A stretch of DNA of 11,660 nt from Anaerolineaceae bacterium (GTDB lineage: Bacteria; Chloroflexota; Anaerolineae; Anaerolineales; Anaerolineaceae), in contig JAQTMA010000018.1 of the NCBI GenBank assembly GCA_028714615.1, positions 21,953 through 33,612 of the forward strand. Reading direction: 5' to 3'. This document shows, piece by piece, positions 1 through 6,544 of this stretch. A model generated the notes under the pieces. That model had not been told where the DNA came from. It was given only the letters and a program-made list of their open reading frames with translations, and did no database searches. The translations under genes were made by a program, and so were the position numbers. Position 1 is the stretch's first letter, and every line of letters starts with the position of its first letter.

Positions 1-95
1 TGCCTGGGCTACAAGAACTTGGTGAGTTGTAAGACCCCAGGCAAGGATCCCCGCTACGCAGGGGCAGCGGGACAATGTGCCTGGGCTACAAGAAC
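1..95. repeat. 18-bp direct repeat pair with nested inverted repeats
   Basis: The 18-mer TGCCTGGGCTACAAGAAC occurs at 1-18 and again, identical, at 78-95, a spacing of 77 bases. Its first eight bases (TGCCTGGG) are also found inverted at 36-43 (CCCAGGCA), so 1-43 can fold into a long-loop hairpin. A second small hairpin is formed by CCCGCT at 50-55 and AGCGGG at 66-71. This organisation resembles a REP-type intergenic element. There is no transposase, and two copies are too few and too loosely spaced for a CRISPR array. The first copy begins at base 1, so more copies may lie outside. Confidence 0.6.
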
Positions 96-173
96 GTTTC
101 AACTGACCTGGAAGGTTTAGAAGTTAACTCGCTCAAATTCCAGACCCACCCCTACATTTGAAAGGTAGACGGA
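96..173. other. Non-coding region downstream of the cytochrome gene
   Basis: These 78 bases lie after the stop codon of the cytochrome gene on the minus strand. I see no open reading frame of note, no hairpin followed by a T-tract on the minus strand, and no tRNA-like fold. Where the cytochrome transcript ends is therefore not visible. Confidence 0.4.
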
Positions 174-824
174 TTACCTTCTACGAAGCCACCAATAACC
201 GCCGCCAGCCACGAGCATAACCAATCCCCCAATCAACGCATACACCCATGGCTGCGGGCCGGGTGGCGGCGCCGGCCGGGTGAAATCAAAGCTTGCGGCC
301 GTCTGAGGTGACAAGACCTGCGTCCCTGGGTCACGGCCATTCTCGCGCATTAAATAGGCGGTGAGTTGCCAGTATTCATCGTCCTTCAGGTCGCCGGGGG
401 CATACCAGGGCATGGTGCTTTTCATAAAATCATGCAGGTGTTGGGCGTTTCCGAATTTCTGCAGCAAGCCAGGGATGACCACAGGCGGAACGTTGTGGGG
501 GAAGGTAAAGCTATCCGGCATATGATTCGGAGCGTGGCATTTGGACTGAAAACAGTTGTTATCCGGAGGATCCAGTTCTTTTCGCCAGGCATCCAGGCCC
601 TGACCTTTGTCGCCATGGCAGACCATGCATATGTAAAAATACACCTGGGCGCCCTGGTCTGCCTGGGCGGGTGGATAGACCGTCGGAGGTGGGGTGAGCA
701 GGCCGATGGTCGGCATGGTGATGGGAGGGTTGGGGGTCTGGGCAAAAGCCGTGGATTGAACGATAAGGATCGCTGCAAGGGGGAGGATGAATAGGACTGA
801 CGCCAAAACCTTGCGTGTGTTCAT
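174..824 (-). CDS. Membrane-anchored c-type cytochrome
   Basis: A 216-residue exported heme protein, presumably an electron carrier on the outer face of the cytoplasmic membrane. The N-terminus has a signal peptide (Arg4/Lys5, hydrophobic stretch to about residue 29, AFA-Q cleavage-like site), followed by a Pro-rich linker. The heme c motif CMVCH is at 66-70. The likely distal ligand is Met138 in a MPW(Y)AP segment, and EYWQLTAYLMRENG (150-163) matches the C-terminal helix of class I cytochromes c. A second motif, CFQSKCH (91-97), has CX4CH spacing and could bind another heme or a metal, or form a disulfide. After a Pro-rich stretch (184-192), one transmembrane helix (193-212) ends in WWLRRR, giving a second anchor. 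The ATG is preceded by AAGGA at about nine bases. It lies 100 bases downstream of a peptide-transporter permease gene, and I cannot name its redox partner. The family call is firm; the exact role is unknown. Confidence 0.9.
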   Translation of the reverse strand: MNTRKVLASVLFILPLAAILIVQSTAFAQTPNPPITMPTIGLLTPPPTVYPPAQADQGAQVYFYICMVCHGDKGQGLDAWRKELDPPDNNCFQSKCHAPNHMPDSFTFPHNVPPVVIPGLLQKFGNAQHLHDFMKSTMPWYAPGDLKDDEYWQLTAYLMRENGRDPGTQVLSPQTAASFDFTRPAPPPGPQPWVYALIGGLVMLVAGGGYWWLRRR

Positions 825-847
825 GCAGCCTGGTCCTTGAAACGACT

Positions 848-880
848 AACCTTGACAAGGTTTGAAACCTTGTCAAGGTT
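848..880. repeat. Doubled 15-bp palindrome (REP-like, 16-bp perfect stem)
   Basis: Bases 848-863 and 865-880 are exact reverse complements separated by one base (G864). Each half is itself a near-palindrome, AACCTTG-A-CAAGGTT and AACCTTG-T-CAAGGTT, so the element is two copies of a 15-bp palindrome. It lies between the permease C stop (925) and the cytochrome start (824). It could act as a transcript-stabilising or attenuating hairpin or be a dispersed REP-type repeat. No T-tract follows it on the minus strand, so a classical intrinsic terminator is not supported. Confidence 0.8.
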
Positions 881-924
881 ATCATTGACGACCTAACGAT
901 CTGACGAAAAGGCTACCCGACGAA

Positions 925-1971
925 TTAAGCACCTCGCCCGCGCATGCGCGGATCCATAATGTCACGCAGGGCGTCACCCAACAAGTTCCAGCCCAGAACG
1001 AACAGGAGTAGGGCAAGTCCGGGGTAAACCACGATATACCAATAGGTGGCGAGACTGGGGATCCAGTTACGAGCGAAAGCGATGAGCTGGCCCCAATCGG
1101 CATAGCCAACCTCGGTACCGATACCCAGGAAGCTCAGCGCGGCGAAGGAAATTACGATCGTGCCAATATCCATGGAGGCCAGTACCATGGTCGGATAGAT
1201 GGCATTGGGGATGATATGGCGGGTGAGGATACGGCTGTCTCTTGCGCCAACCACGCGCGCGGCGGTTACGTAATCGCGCTCGCGCACTGAGAGGATGTCG
1301 CCCCGGATGAGACGGGCATACCCCATCCATCCAAAAGCGACAATGGCAATGGTGGGAGGCCATATACCTTTCCCTAGAATGGGGGTCAGAATGGCTGAGA
1401 GGGTCAGTGCAGCCATGATAAAGGGGAAGGCCATGAATATCTCGGTGATGCGCATGGTCAGATCATCAATCCAACCGCCATAGAATGCAGAGATACTGCC
1501 GATTAAGATCCCCAACAACAAGGTAATGGCTTCTATCATTATCCCGACTTTGATGGCCGTGCGGGTACCCCAGACGACTCCATAGAAGATATCCCAGCCG
1601 CCGGAAGCAGCGCCAAAGAGGTGAACCCATTTGGCTTGGCCTGTCAGCGCCGTATACCAGAAGGGAACGGTTGGGGGGCGAACTTTCCACTCGGTAAAGG
1701 GAGCCTTGGGCGTTCCACTGAAACCATCCCGGGGGATGGCATATGGGTTACGAGCATTGGTAATGGGGGCGATCACCGGAGCGGCTAAAGCCACTAAGAA
1801 AAACAATGTGATCAGGGTGACACCGACGATCGAGAGTGGATTGGTGATAACCCCGCGAAAAACCCGGTAAAATTCAGGCCCGATCAAACGCTCCATCCGG
1901 CCGATCTTGCGATCGGGCAGATCATTGAGGTGAGCCCGCAAACTGGCTATATCTGTATTCGCTGCTGCCAT
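925..1971 (-). CDS. dppC: ABC transporter permease, DppC/OppC type
   Basis: One of the two channel-forming subunits of a peptide/nickel-type ABC importer, in the cytoplasmic membrane. The 348-residue protein has a cytoplasmic N-terminus, TM1 at about 44-69, an extended extracytoplasmic segment (70-118), then a five-helix BPD-transporter core. The ATPase-coupling EAA loop is clear: YVTAARVVGARDSRILTRHI at about 234-253, followed by IPNAIYP. The end, LRDIMDPRMRGRG, matches the LxDxLDPRxR ending of this family. The usual HPLGTDxxGRD segment is altered to HLFGAASGGWD (117-127), and the preceding insert is longer than in E. coli homologues. The ATG has GGAG eight bases upstream. Its partner permease gene lies 97 bases before it. 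Family assignment is firm; the Dpp/Opp symbol is by class, and the substrate cannot be read from sequence. Confidence 0.94.
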   Translation of the reverse strand: MAAANTDIASLRAHLNDLPDRKIGRMERLIGPEFYRVFRGVITNPLSIVGVTLITLFFLVALAAPVIAPITNARNPYAIPRDGFSGTPKAPFTEWKVRPPTVPFWYTALTGQAKWVHLFGAASGGWDIFYGVVWGTRTAIKVGIMIEAITLLLGILIGSISAFYGGWIDDLTMRITEIFMAFPFIMAALTLSAILTPILGKGIWPPTIAIVAFGWMGYARLIRGDILSVRERDYVTAARVVGARDSRILTRHIIPNAIYPTMVLASMDIGTIVISFAALSFLGIGTEVGYADWGQLIAFARNWIPSLATYWYIVVYPGLALLLFVLGWNLLGDALRDIMDPRMRGRGA

Positions 1972-2011
1972 ATGTGCTACTCCAAAAATGTGGTGAGCGG
2001 CGAGTGGGGGT

Positions 2012-2054
2012 GATCAGAGGCGGAAGAGCCATTACCGCCTGTTGGTCACTGATC
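2012..2054. repeat. Nested stem-loop between the permease genes
   Basis: AGGCGG (2018-2023) pairs with CCGCCT (2035-2040) over an 11-base loop. Outside it, GATCAG (2012-2017) pairs with CTGATC (2049-2054), with unpaired bases on one side. It occupies most of the 97-base gap between permease B and permease C. No T-tract follows on the minus strand. It may be an intercistronic processing or stability element. Confidence 0.4.
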
Positions 2055-2068
2055 CACTGGCCCTTCTG

Positions 2069-3133
2069 TTATCCGAAACGGACGCGGGGGTCGAGGAAGG
2101 CGTACGTGACATCCACGATGAGGTTGGTAACGATCAAAATAGCTCCAGTGAGCAAGGTTAGCGCCAGGACGGTGACAACATCCAGATTAGCAGCAGCGTT
2201 ACCGGCTGCATTACCGATACCAGGAAAATCGAAGATCGTTTCTGTAAAGACGACGCCGCCGAGCAGGCCGGCGACCTGCAAACCTGCATAGGTGGTTACC
2301 GGAATGAGGGCATTCGGTCGGGCGTGCTTATTCACCACGTCTTTCTCCTTCAATCCCTTCGCGCGGGCTGTGACCACATATTCCTGGCGCAGAGTCTCGA
2401 GCATTGAGGAGCGGGTGATGCGCAGAAAGGCAGCCCAGGAGACGTAGGATAAGGTGGCCACCGGTAGTACCAGGTGGCGCAAGGCGTCCAGGAAAATGTC
2501 GACCCGGCCGTTCAATAAAGCATCAATCGTTAGCATATTGGTATAGTCATGGAACTGCGGTGAATTAACCACCAGGTTCGCCCAATCTGATATTCGACCA
2601 GAGGGGAACCAGCGTAGCTGGGCATAAAAGATCATCAGTAATATCAGCCCGAGTACAAAGGTGGGGAAGGAGTAGCCAACAATACTAAATACACGAGCAA
2701 CCTGGTCGATGGGCTTGTTATGATTCACTGCAGCAAGAATACCAAGCCAAACCCCCACAGTGACAATGGGCACAATGGCAAATAATGAAAGCTCAACCGT
2801 GGCTGGAAAGCGGCGCTTGATAATATCGATGACCGGCTGGGACATGGAGCGAGAGTAACCAAAATCGCCGCGTAGGATGCCACCAACCATCTTTCCCGTC
2901 ACAGGATCGGGAGTGCCCACCAGCCAGCGCCAGTATTGCACGTAAATGGGTTTATCCAGGCCGTACTGCTTGATAATGCCTTGCAAGGCTGATGGGTTTT
3001 TGGGTATATCTCGGACGTATAACGACGAGCGTTCTTCAGGGCTGAGGAAGGAAATCATTCCGAATATCAGGATCGTCACCCCGACCAGCGTAAGGGGCAA
3101 GATCAACAGGCGACGAATAATATATTGGGTCAT
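2069..3133 (-). CDS. dppB: ABC transporter permease, DppB/OppB type
   Basis: The second membrane subunit of the peptide-type importer. With the ATG start used here it is 354 residues. It begins with the typical N-terminal motif MTQYIIRRLLILPLTLVGVT and TM1, followed by an extracytoplasmic domain (about 30-105) with GGILRGDFGYS, the family's GDxGxS motif. Further helices and the EAA loop follow at about 252-275 (YVVTARAKGLKEKDVV, then HARPNALIP). The end, YAFLDPRVRFG, is the conserved C-terminus. The reading frame has a TTG one codon upstream (3134-3136), but GGAGG lies six bases before the ATG and only three before the TTG, so the ATG is preferred. It follows the binding-protein gene after a structured 205-base gap and precedes permease C. 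Family call firm; substrate unknown. Confidence 0.94.
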   Translation of the reverse strand: MTQYIIRRLLILPLTLVGVTILIFGMISFLSPEERSSLYVRDIPKNPSALQGIIKQYGLDKPIYVQYWRWLVGTPDPVTGKMVGGILRGDFGYSRSMSQPVIDIIKRRFPATVELSLFAIVPIVTVGVWLGILAAVNHNKPIDQVARVFSIVGYSFPTFVLGLILLMIFYAQLRWFPSGRISDWANLVVNSPQFHDYTNMLTIDALLNGRVDIFLDALRHLVLPVATLSYVSWAAFLRITRSSMLETLRQEYVVTARAKGLKEKDVVNKHARPNALIPVTTYAGLQVAGLLGGVVFTETIFDFPGIGNAAGNAAANLDVVTVLALTLLTGAILIVTNLIVDVTYAFLDPRVRFG

Positions 3134-3160
3134 CAACTACCTCCAAATCATATCTGATTG

Positions 3161-3272
3161 TTGATTCTAGATTGCTGGTTTAAAGGGCTATCGCGGATGC
3201 TTTCCGCCTGGTCGTCGTATCGTCAACCGGCGAATTTGTATAAATATCAGTAAATCAGCAATCTACAATCAA
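3161..3272. repeat. 22-bp imperfect inverted repeat built from heptamers
   Basis: The arm at 3161-3182 is the reverse complement of 3251-3272 with two mismatches. The left side shows a 7-base period: GATT at 3156, 3163 and 3170, and GGTT at 3177. The right side shows AATC at 3253, 3260 and 3267. Between the arms, GCGGA (3193-3197) and TCCGC (3203-3207) make a small hairpin. The element sits between the binding-protein gene and permease B and has no coding potential. It looks like a degenerate heptamer-type interspersed repeat or a tiny MITE-like element. Confidence 0.65.
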
Positions 3273-3280
3273 AATCCTTT

Positions 3281-3316
3281 TTTGGAGGGGACTGGACTTC
3301 TCCAGTCCCCTCCAAA
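3281..3316 (-). promoter_or_regulatory. Perfect 16-bp stem-loop after the binding-protein gene
   Basis: Bases 3281-3296 and 3301-3316 are exact reverse complements around a four-base loop (CTTC on plus, GAAG in the minus-strand transcript). The structure begins 23 bases downstream of the binding-protein stop codon. In the minus-strand RNA the stem is followed by an A-run, not a U-run, so it is not a textbook intrinsic terminator. Stem-loops here commonly protect the binding-protein mRNA or reduce read-through into the permease genes. That role is inferred. Confidence 0.7.
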
Positions 3317-3338
3317 CATTTACGAAGTACAGCGAAAA

Positions 3339-5396
3339 CTAGTCCTTAGAAAGTGCGTAGAACCACTGATCGCCGAATAACTGGCCGAAGTACCAGCCCT
3401 TCACCCAACGCTGCTCGTAGTGGTGTCCTTGGGACTGAGCGAGCAGGAGAGTGGGAACATTCTCAAAGTAAATCTGGTTGAGCTGCTTGTAAATCACAGC
3501 GCGCTTCGCAGGATCGGGCTCGTGTACGCCCTGGTCGATCAACGGCTTGAATTGGCCAATCAGTTCCTTAGGCAGGTGCTGATTAACACCGTATGTGCCG
3601 GTGATGTAGGGAACTACCCAGTTGTGGGTATCCGGGATGTCTTCTTGCCAGCCGGAGAAGAACAGGGGCAATTTCTTGGCGCGCTGGTTCTTCAGGAAGG
3701 TTGGCCAGGGAATACCCGTGACCTCAATGACGAAATTGGGGTTGACGGCCGAGATTGTGCTCTGGAAGATCTGGGCGATGGTCTGGCGCTGAGTATTGCC
3801 GGTGTTGTAAGCTACCGTCATGCGGAAGCCGGTGTCCCACAGGCTCTTGCCATCGGCACCCTTCCAGGTAGAGGCCTGGAATTCGGATTTGCACTTCTCG
3901 GTATCATAGGTGTAGTGCGCAGCATTCTCATCATAACCGGGCTCGCCGGGCAGCATCAGGGTTAACGTTTGCCGGCCCTGGCCTTGCATGACGTCCTTAA
4001 TGAAAGTTTCCCAATCGAAGCAGTAGGCAAAGGCCTTGCGGATGTGAACGTCGCTGAAGAAATCGGCGGGGATGCCATTGCCATCCAGCTTGCCTGAGCC
4101 AATGAAGTTGTTGCCACCGGTCTCGTCCACCTTGAATTGGAAGAATGCATCGGTGTGGGTAGGCGCATAGTAGCCGGTAAAGCGGCGCAGGGGAGCATCC
4201 GGTTTGTCGGAGGGTTTGCACTGGCCAGTCTGAGTATCACAGGTTTCACCCATCAGGGTGTCCATCTGAGTCCAGTCAGCGGTGCTTCCGAGGGTGATCA
4301 TATCGGCATCGCCAGCCTGTAAGGCGGCATAGCGGGTGGAGAACTCAGAAACGCTCTTGACTGTGACGGTCTTCAGTTTCGGAGCACCGGTGGGGGCGCC
4401 ATCCCAGGCGGCATCCTTCACCCAATAGTTCTCGTTGGCTTTGAGGACGTACTCTTCCGTAGGAGTCCAGTGATCGAGCATGTATGGGCCGGTGCCCATT
4501 TCGCTCGTGCCAATCTTGGTCTTGTTGATGGCATCGGAGGTGATGCCATAGAACTTCTGCCAGGTATCGCAGGAACCATCCCAGCCGCCGTTTGCAGCTA
4601 CCCAGGATTTCTCCATCACAGCAGCCCAGGAGCCAGCCAGGGTCACGTTAAAGGGGCCCCAGGCTTGCGCCAGATTGAATGTGACGGTGTTGCCGGCATC
4701 ATCTGGGACGATGGCGGCGGTCACTTTCTCGCAAGCGGATTTCAAGGCAGCCGGGTCTTCCTTCTGTAGGGCGGCGGGATCATCGATTAGTTTCTTGGAA
4801 CCATCGGCATCCAGCAGGTCCGTGATGTCATTATTGCCCGCGCCGACAGCGCTGCCCAGGACGGGCTCGAACATCAGCCACTGCGGGCTGGCGGAGCCAC
4901 CCTGCAGCAGGCCGCGCTGCAGCGAGAAGGCCACATCGGAAGGCTTCATTACGTTCCCATCATGGAATTTGACGCCCGTGCGGATCTTGAAGGTATAGGT
5001 TTTACCATCCGCAGAAATGCCACCGTTTGCAGAGGTTGGAACTTCAGTCGCCAGCCAGGGCACCAGGTCGGTCGTGTCCTTCTTGTACCAAAGCAAGGTG
5101 TCATAAACGTTCTGAATGACTGCTGAGCCGGCGGTTTCGTAATCCAATGCCGGGTCGAGGGTCTCAGGATCACCAAAGGTCATTTCGACGAAGGTGGTCG
5201 GGTCCTTGGACTTGAAGCTGACGGTCTGGGGAGCAGGGGACGTGGCGGTAACTACGACCGTCTCAGGTGGGGCCGTGACAACGACGGTGTTCTGAACGGG
5301 TGGCTGAGCAGTGGGGGTAGCTTGCGGACCGCAGGCTGCCAGCACCATGCTCGCCAAAACCAGCAGTGATGCAATTGAAAATAATTGTTTACGCAT
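3339..5396 (-). CDS. ABC transporter solute-binding lipoprotein (family 5)
   Basis: The ligand-capturing component of the importer, lipid-anchored on the outer face of the membrane. The signal peptide ends in lipobox LAAC with Cys22 as the acylation site. A Thr/Pro/Val linker with two TVVVTA units (37-42, 46-51) leads into the SBP_bac_5 fold. Family marks are LDPALDYETAG (80-90) and the signature GKTYTFKIRTGVKFHDG (131-147). GTGPYMLDHW (301-310) and HIRKAFAYCFDWETF (451-465) also match the family. At 685 residues it is longer than most peptide-binding members, which are about 500-560. Beyond the lipobox it has at least seven cysteines, including a CX6C pair at 386/393, which could form disulfides outside the cell. 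The ATG has AAGGAG seven bases upstream. It lies between the ATPase and permease genes. The ligand could be peptides, but family 5 also includes sugar, nickel and other binders. Confidence 0.93.
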   Translation of the reverse strand: MRKQLFSIASLLVLASMVLAACGPQATPTAQPPVQNTVVVTAPPETVVVTATSPAPQTVSFKSKDPTTFVEMTFGDPETLDPALDYETAGSAVIQNVYDTLLWYKKDTTDLVPWLATEVPTSANGGISADGKTYTFKIRTGVKFHDGNVMKPSDVAFSLQRGLLQGGSASPQWLMFEPVLGSAVGAGNNDITDLLDADGSKKLIDDPAALQKEDPAALKSACEKVTAAIVPDDAGNTVTFNLAQAWGPFNVTLAGSWAAVMEKSWVAANGGWDGSCDTWQKFYGITSDAINKTKIGTSEMGTGPYMLDHWTPTEEYVLKANENYWVKDAAWDGAPTGAPKLKTVTVKSVSEFSTRYAALQAGDADMITLGSTADWTQMDTLMGETCDTQTGQCKPSDKPDAPLRRFTGYYAPTHTDAFFQFKVDETGGNNFIGSGKLDGNGIPADFFSDVHIRKAFAYCFDWETFIKDVMQGQGRQTLTLMLPGEPGYDENAAHYTYDTEKCKSEFQASTWKGADGKSLWDTGFRMTVAYNTGNTQRQTIAQIFQSTISAVNPNFVIEVTGIPWPTFLKNQRAKKLPLFFSGWQEDIPDTHNWVVPYITGTYGVNQHLPKELIGQFKPLIDQGVHEPDPAKRAVIYKQLNQIYFENVPTLLLAQSQGHHYEQRWVKGWYFGQLFGDQWFYALSKD

Positions 5397-5403
5397 TCTT
5401 CTT

Positions 5404-5409
5404 CTCCTT
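5404..5409 (-). promoter_or_regulatory. Ribosome binding site of the binding-protein gene
   Basis: On the minus strand AAGGAG stands seven bases before the ATG of the solute-binding protein gene. It fits strong independent translation of this abundant component. Confidence 0.75.
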
Positions 5410-5440
5410 CATGTGTGGTTAGATCCAACATAATGTCCCG

Positions 5441-5462
5441 GATATGCACTCAGGTGCACATC
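5441..5462 (-). promoter_or_regulatory. Small stem-loop in the leader of the binding-protein gene
   Basis: GAT-A-TGCAC pairs with GTGCA-C-ATC around the loop TCAG, eight pairs with one mismatch. It lies about 45 bases upstream of the ATG in the 164-base gap between the second ATPase gene and the binding-protein gene. A weak operator or an RNA hairpin are both possible. No convincing promoter was found nearby. Confidence 0.3.
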
Positions 5463-5560
5463 TAGAATGAAGCACAGCTACAGGACTCTTTCTGTTTGAC
5501 CACCTCCTTTCGAGGATGAAAAGCCCGTACTCCTACTTGCAGGCAGCCCAAAAGCGGCTA

Positions 5561-6544
5561 TCAGGCAAAATGACAGGCGACCCAGTGTCCAGGAGCCAGT
5601 TCGCGGAATTCGGGGCGCGTCTGCGCACAGATTTCCTGGGCCAGCGGGCAGCGGGTGCGGAAGCGGCAGCCGGAGGGTGGGTTGATGGGGGAGGGTACGT
5701 CACCCTCCAGGATGGTGCGGCGCCGGCGCTCTTCGATCACCGGATCGGGGATCGGTACGGCGGAGAGTAACGCCTGGGTGTAGGGATGCAGCGGGTGCGC
5801 ATACAGCTCTTCGCGCGGGGCTGTTTCCACAATCACCCCCAGGTACATCACCGCCACGCGGTCACTGATGTGGCGGACCATGGATAAATCATGCGCAATG
5901 AACAGGTAGGTCAGGTTCATCTTGGCCTGCAGGTCTTCCAGCAGGTTGACCACCTGAGCCTGAATGGAGACATCCAGGGCTGAAATGGGCTCATCACAGA
6001 CGATCAGGGCCGGTTGCAGCGCCAGGGCACGCGCCACCCCGATGCGTTGACGCTGCCCTCCCGAAAATTCATGCGGGTAGCGGTCGATCAGCCCCCCGGA
6101 GAGCCCCACCAGGCCGAGAAGCTCTTTGACCCGGTCGCGGATGTCCCGCCCGCGGGCGGCGTTGTGGACGATGAGCGGTTCACCGATAATCTCTTCCACT
6201 GTCATGCGTGGGTTTAGGCTGGCGTAGGGATCCTGGAAGATCATTTGCATGCGGCGGCGCATCTTACGCAGGTGCTCGCCGTGCAGCTCGACCAGGTCTT
6301 GGTCTTCATAAAAAACATGTCCGGAGGTGGGTTTATATAACTGCAGGATGGTGCGCCCGGTGGTGGATTTGCCACATCCGGATTCGCCCACCAGGCCTAA
6401 TGTCTCACCCTTTTTGACCTCGAAGCTGATATCGTCTACCGCATGGACGTTGCCAACCTCGCGCTGGATGATGATACCGCGCTTGATGGGGAAGTACTTG
6501 ACCAGGTTCTCAACCCGGAGCAATGCGTGGTTATTGTCGGTCAT
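5561..6544 (-). CDS. dppF: ABC transporter ATP-binding protein, DppF/OppF type
   Basis: One of the two cytoplasmic ATPases that power the importer; 327 residues. Visible motifs are Walker A GESGCGKS (53-60), Q-loop Gln104 in IFQDP, signature FSGGQRQR (160-167), Walker B IVCDEP (182-187 region, catalytic Glu next to Asp) and H-loop His218. The C-terminal oligopeptide-transporter extension has [13 protein letters not shown] and four cysteines (about 293, 299, 306, 324) in the CxFxxRC..C..AC pattern. This pattern is associated with an iron-sulfur cluster in dipeptide-transporter ATPases. The start chosen is the ATG at 6542-6544, which overlaps the TGA of the preceding ATPase gene as ATGA. An upstream in-frame start at 6583 would add 13 residues unlike the family and lie deep in the other gene. 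Translational coupling is likely. Confidence 0.95.
   Translation of the reverse strand: MTDNNHALLRVENLVKYFPIKRGIIIQREVGNVHAVDDISFEVKKGETLGLVGESGCGKSTTGRTILQLYKPTSGHVFYEDQDLVELHGEHLRKMRRRMQMIFQDPYASLNPRMTVEEIIGEPLIVHNAARGRDIRDRVKELLGLVGLSGGLIDRYPHEFSGGQRQRIGVARALALQPALIVCDEPISALDVSIQAQVVNLLEDLQAKMNLTYLFIAHDLSMVRHISDRVAVMYLGVIVETAPREELYAHPLHPYTQALLSAVPIPDPVIEERRRRTILEGDVPSPINPPSGCRFRTRCPLAQEICAQTRPEFRELAPGHWVACHFA

Noticed and set aside
1..95. CRISPR array
   Set aside because: Only two direct copies of 18 bases are present, with a 59-base spacing between them and inverted fragments inside; no cas gene is nearby.
366..794. A 142-codon plus-strand reading frame opposite the cytochrome gene
   Set aside because: The minus-strand frame holds a signal peptide, heme motif and membrane anchor, which leaves no room for a second real gene.
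3420..3965. A 181-codon plus-strand reading frame inside the binding-protein gene
   Set aside because: It is antisense to a clearly conserved lipoprotein gene and shows no recognisable domain; long antisense frames are expected at this base composition.
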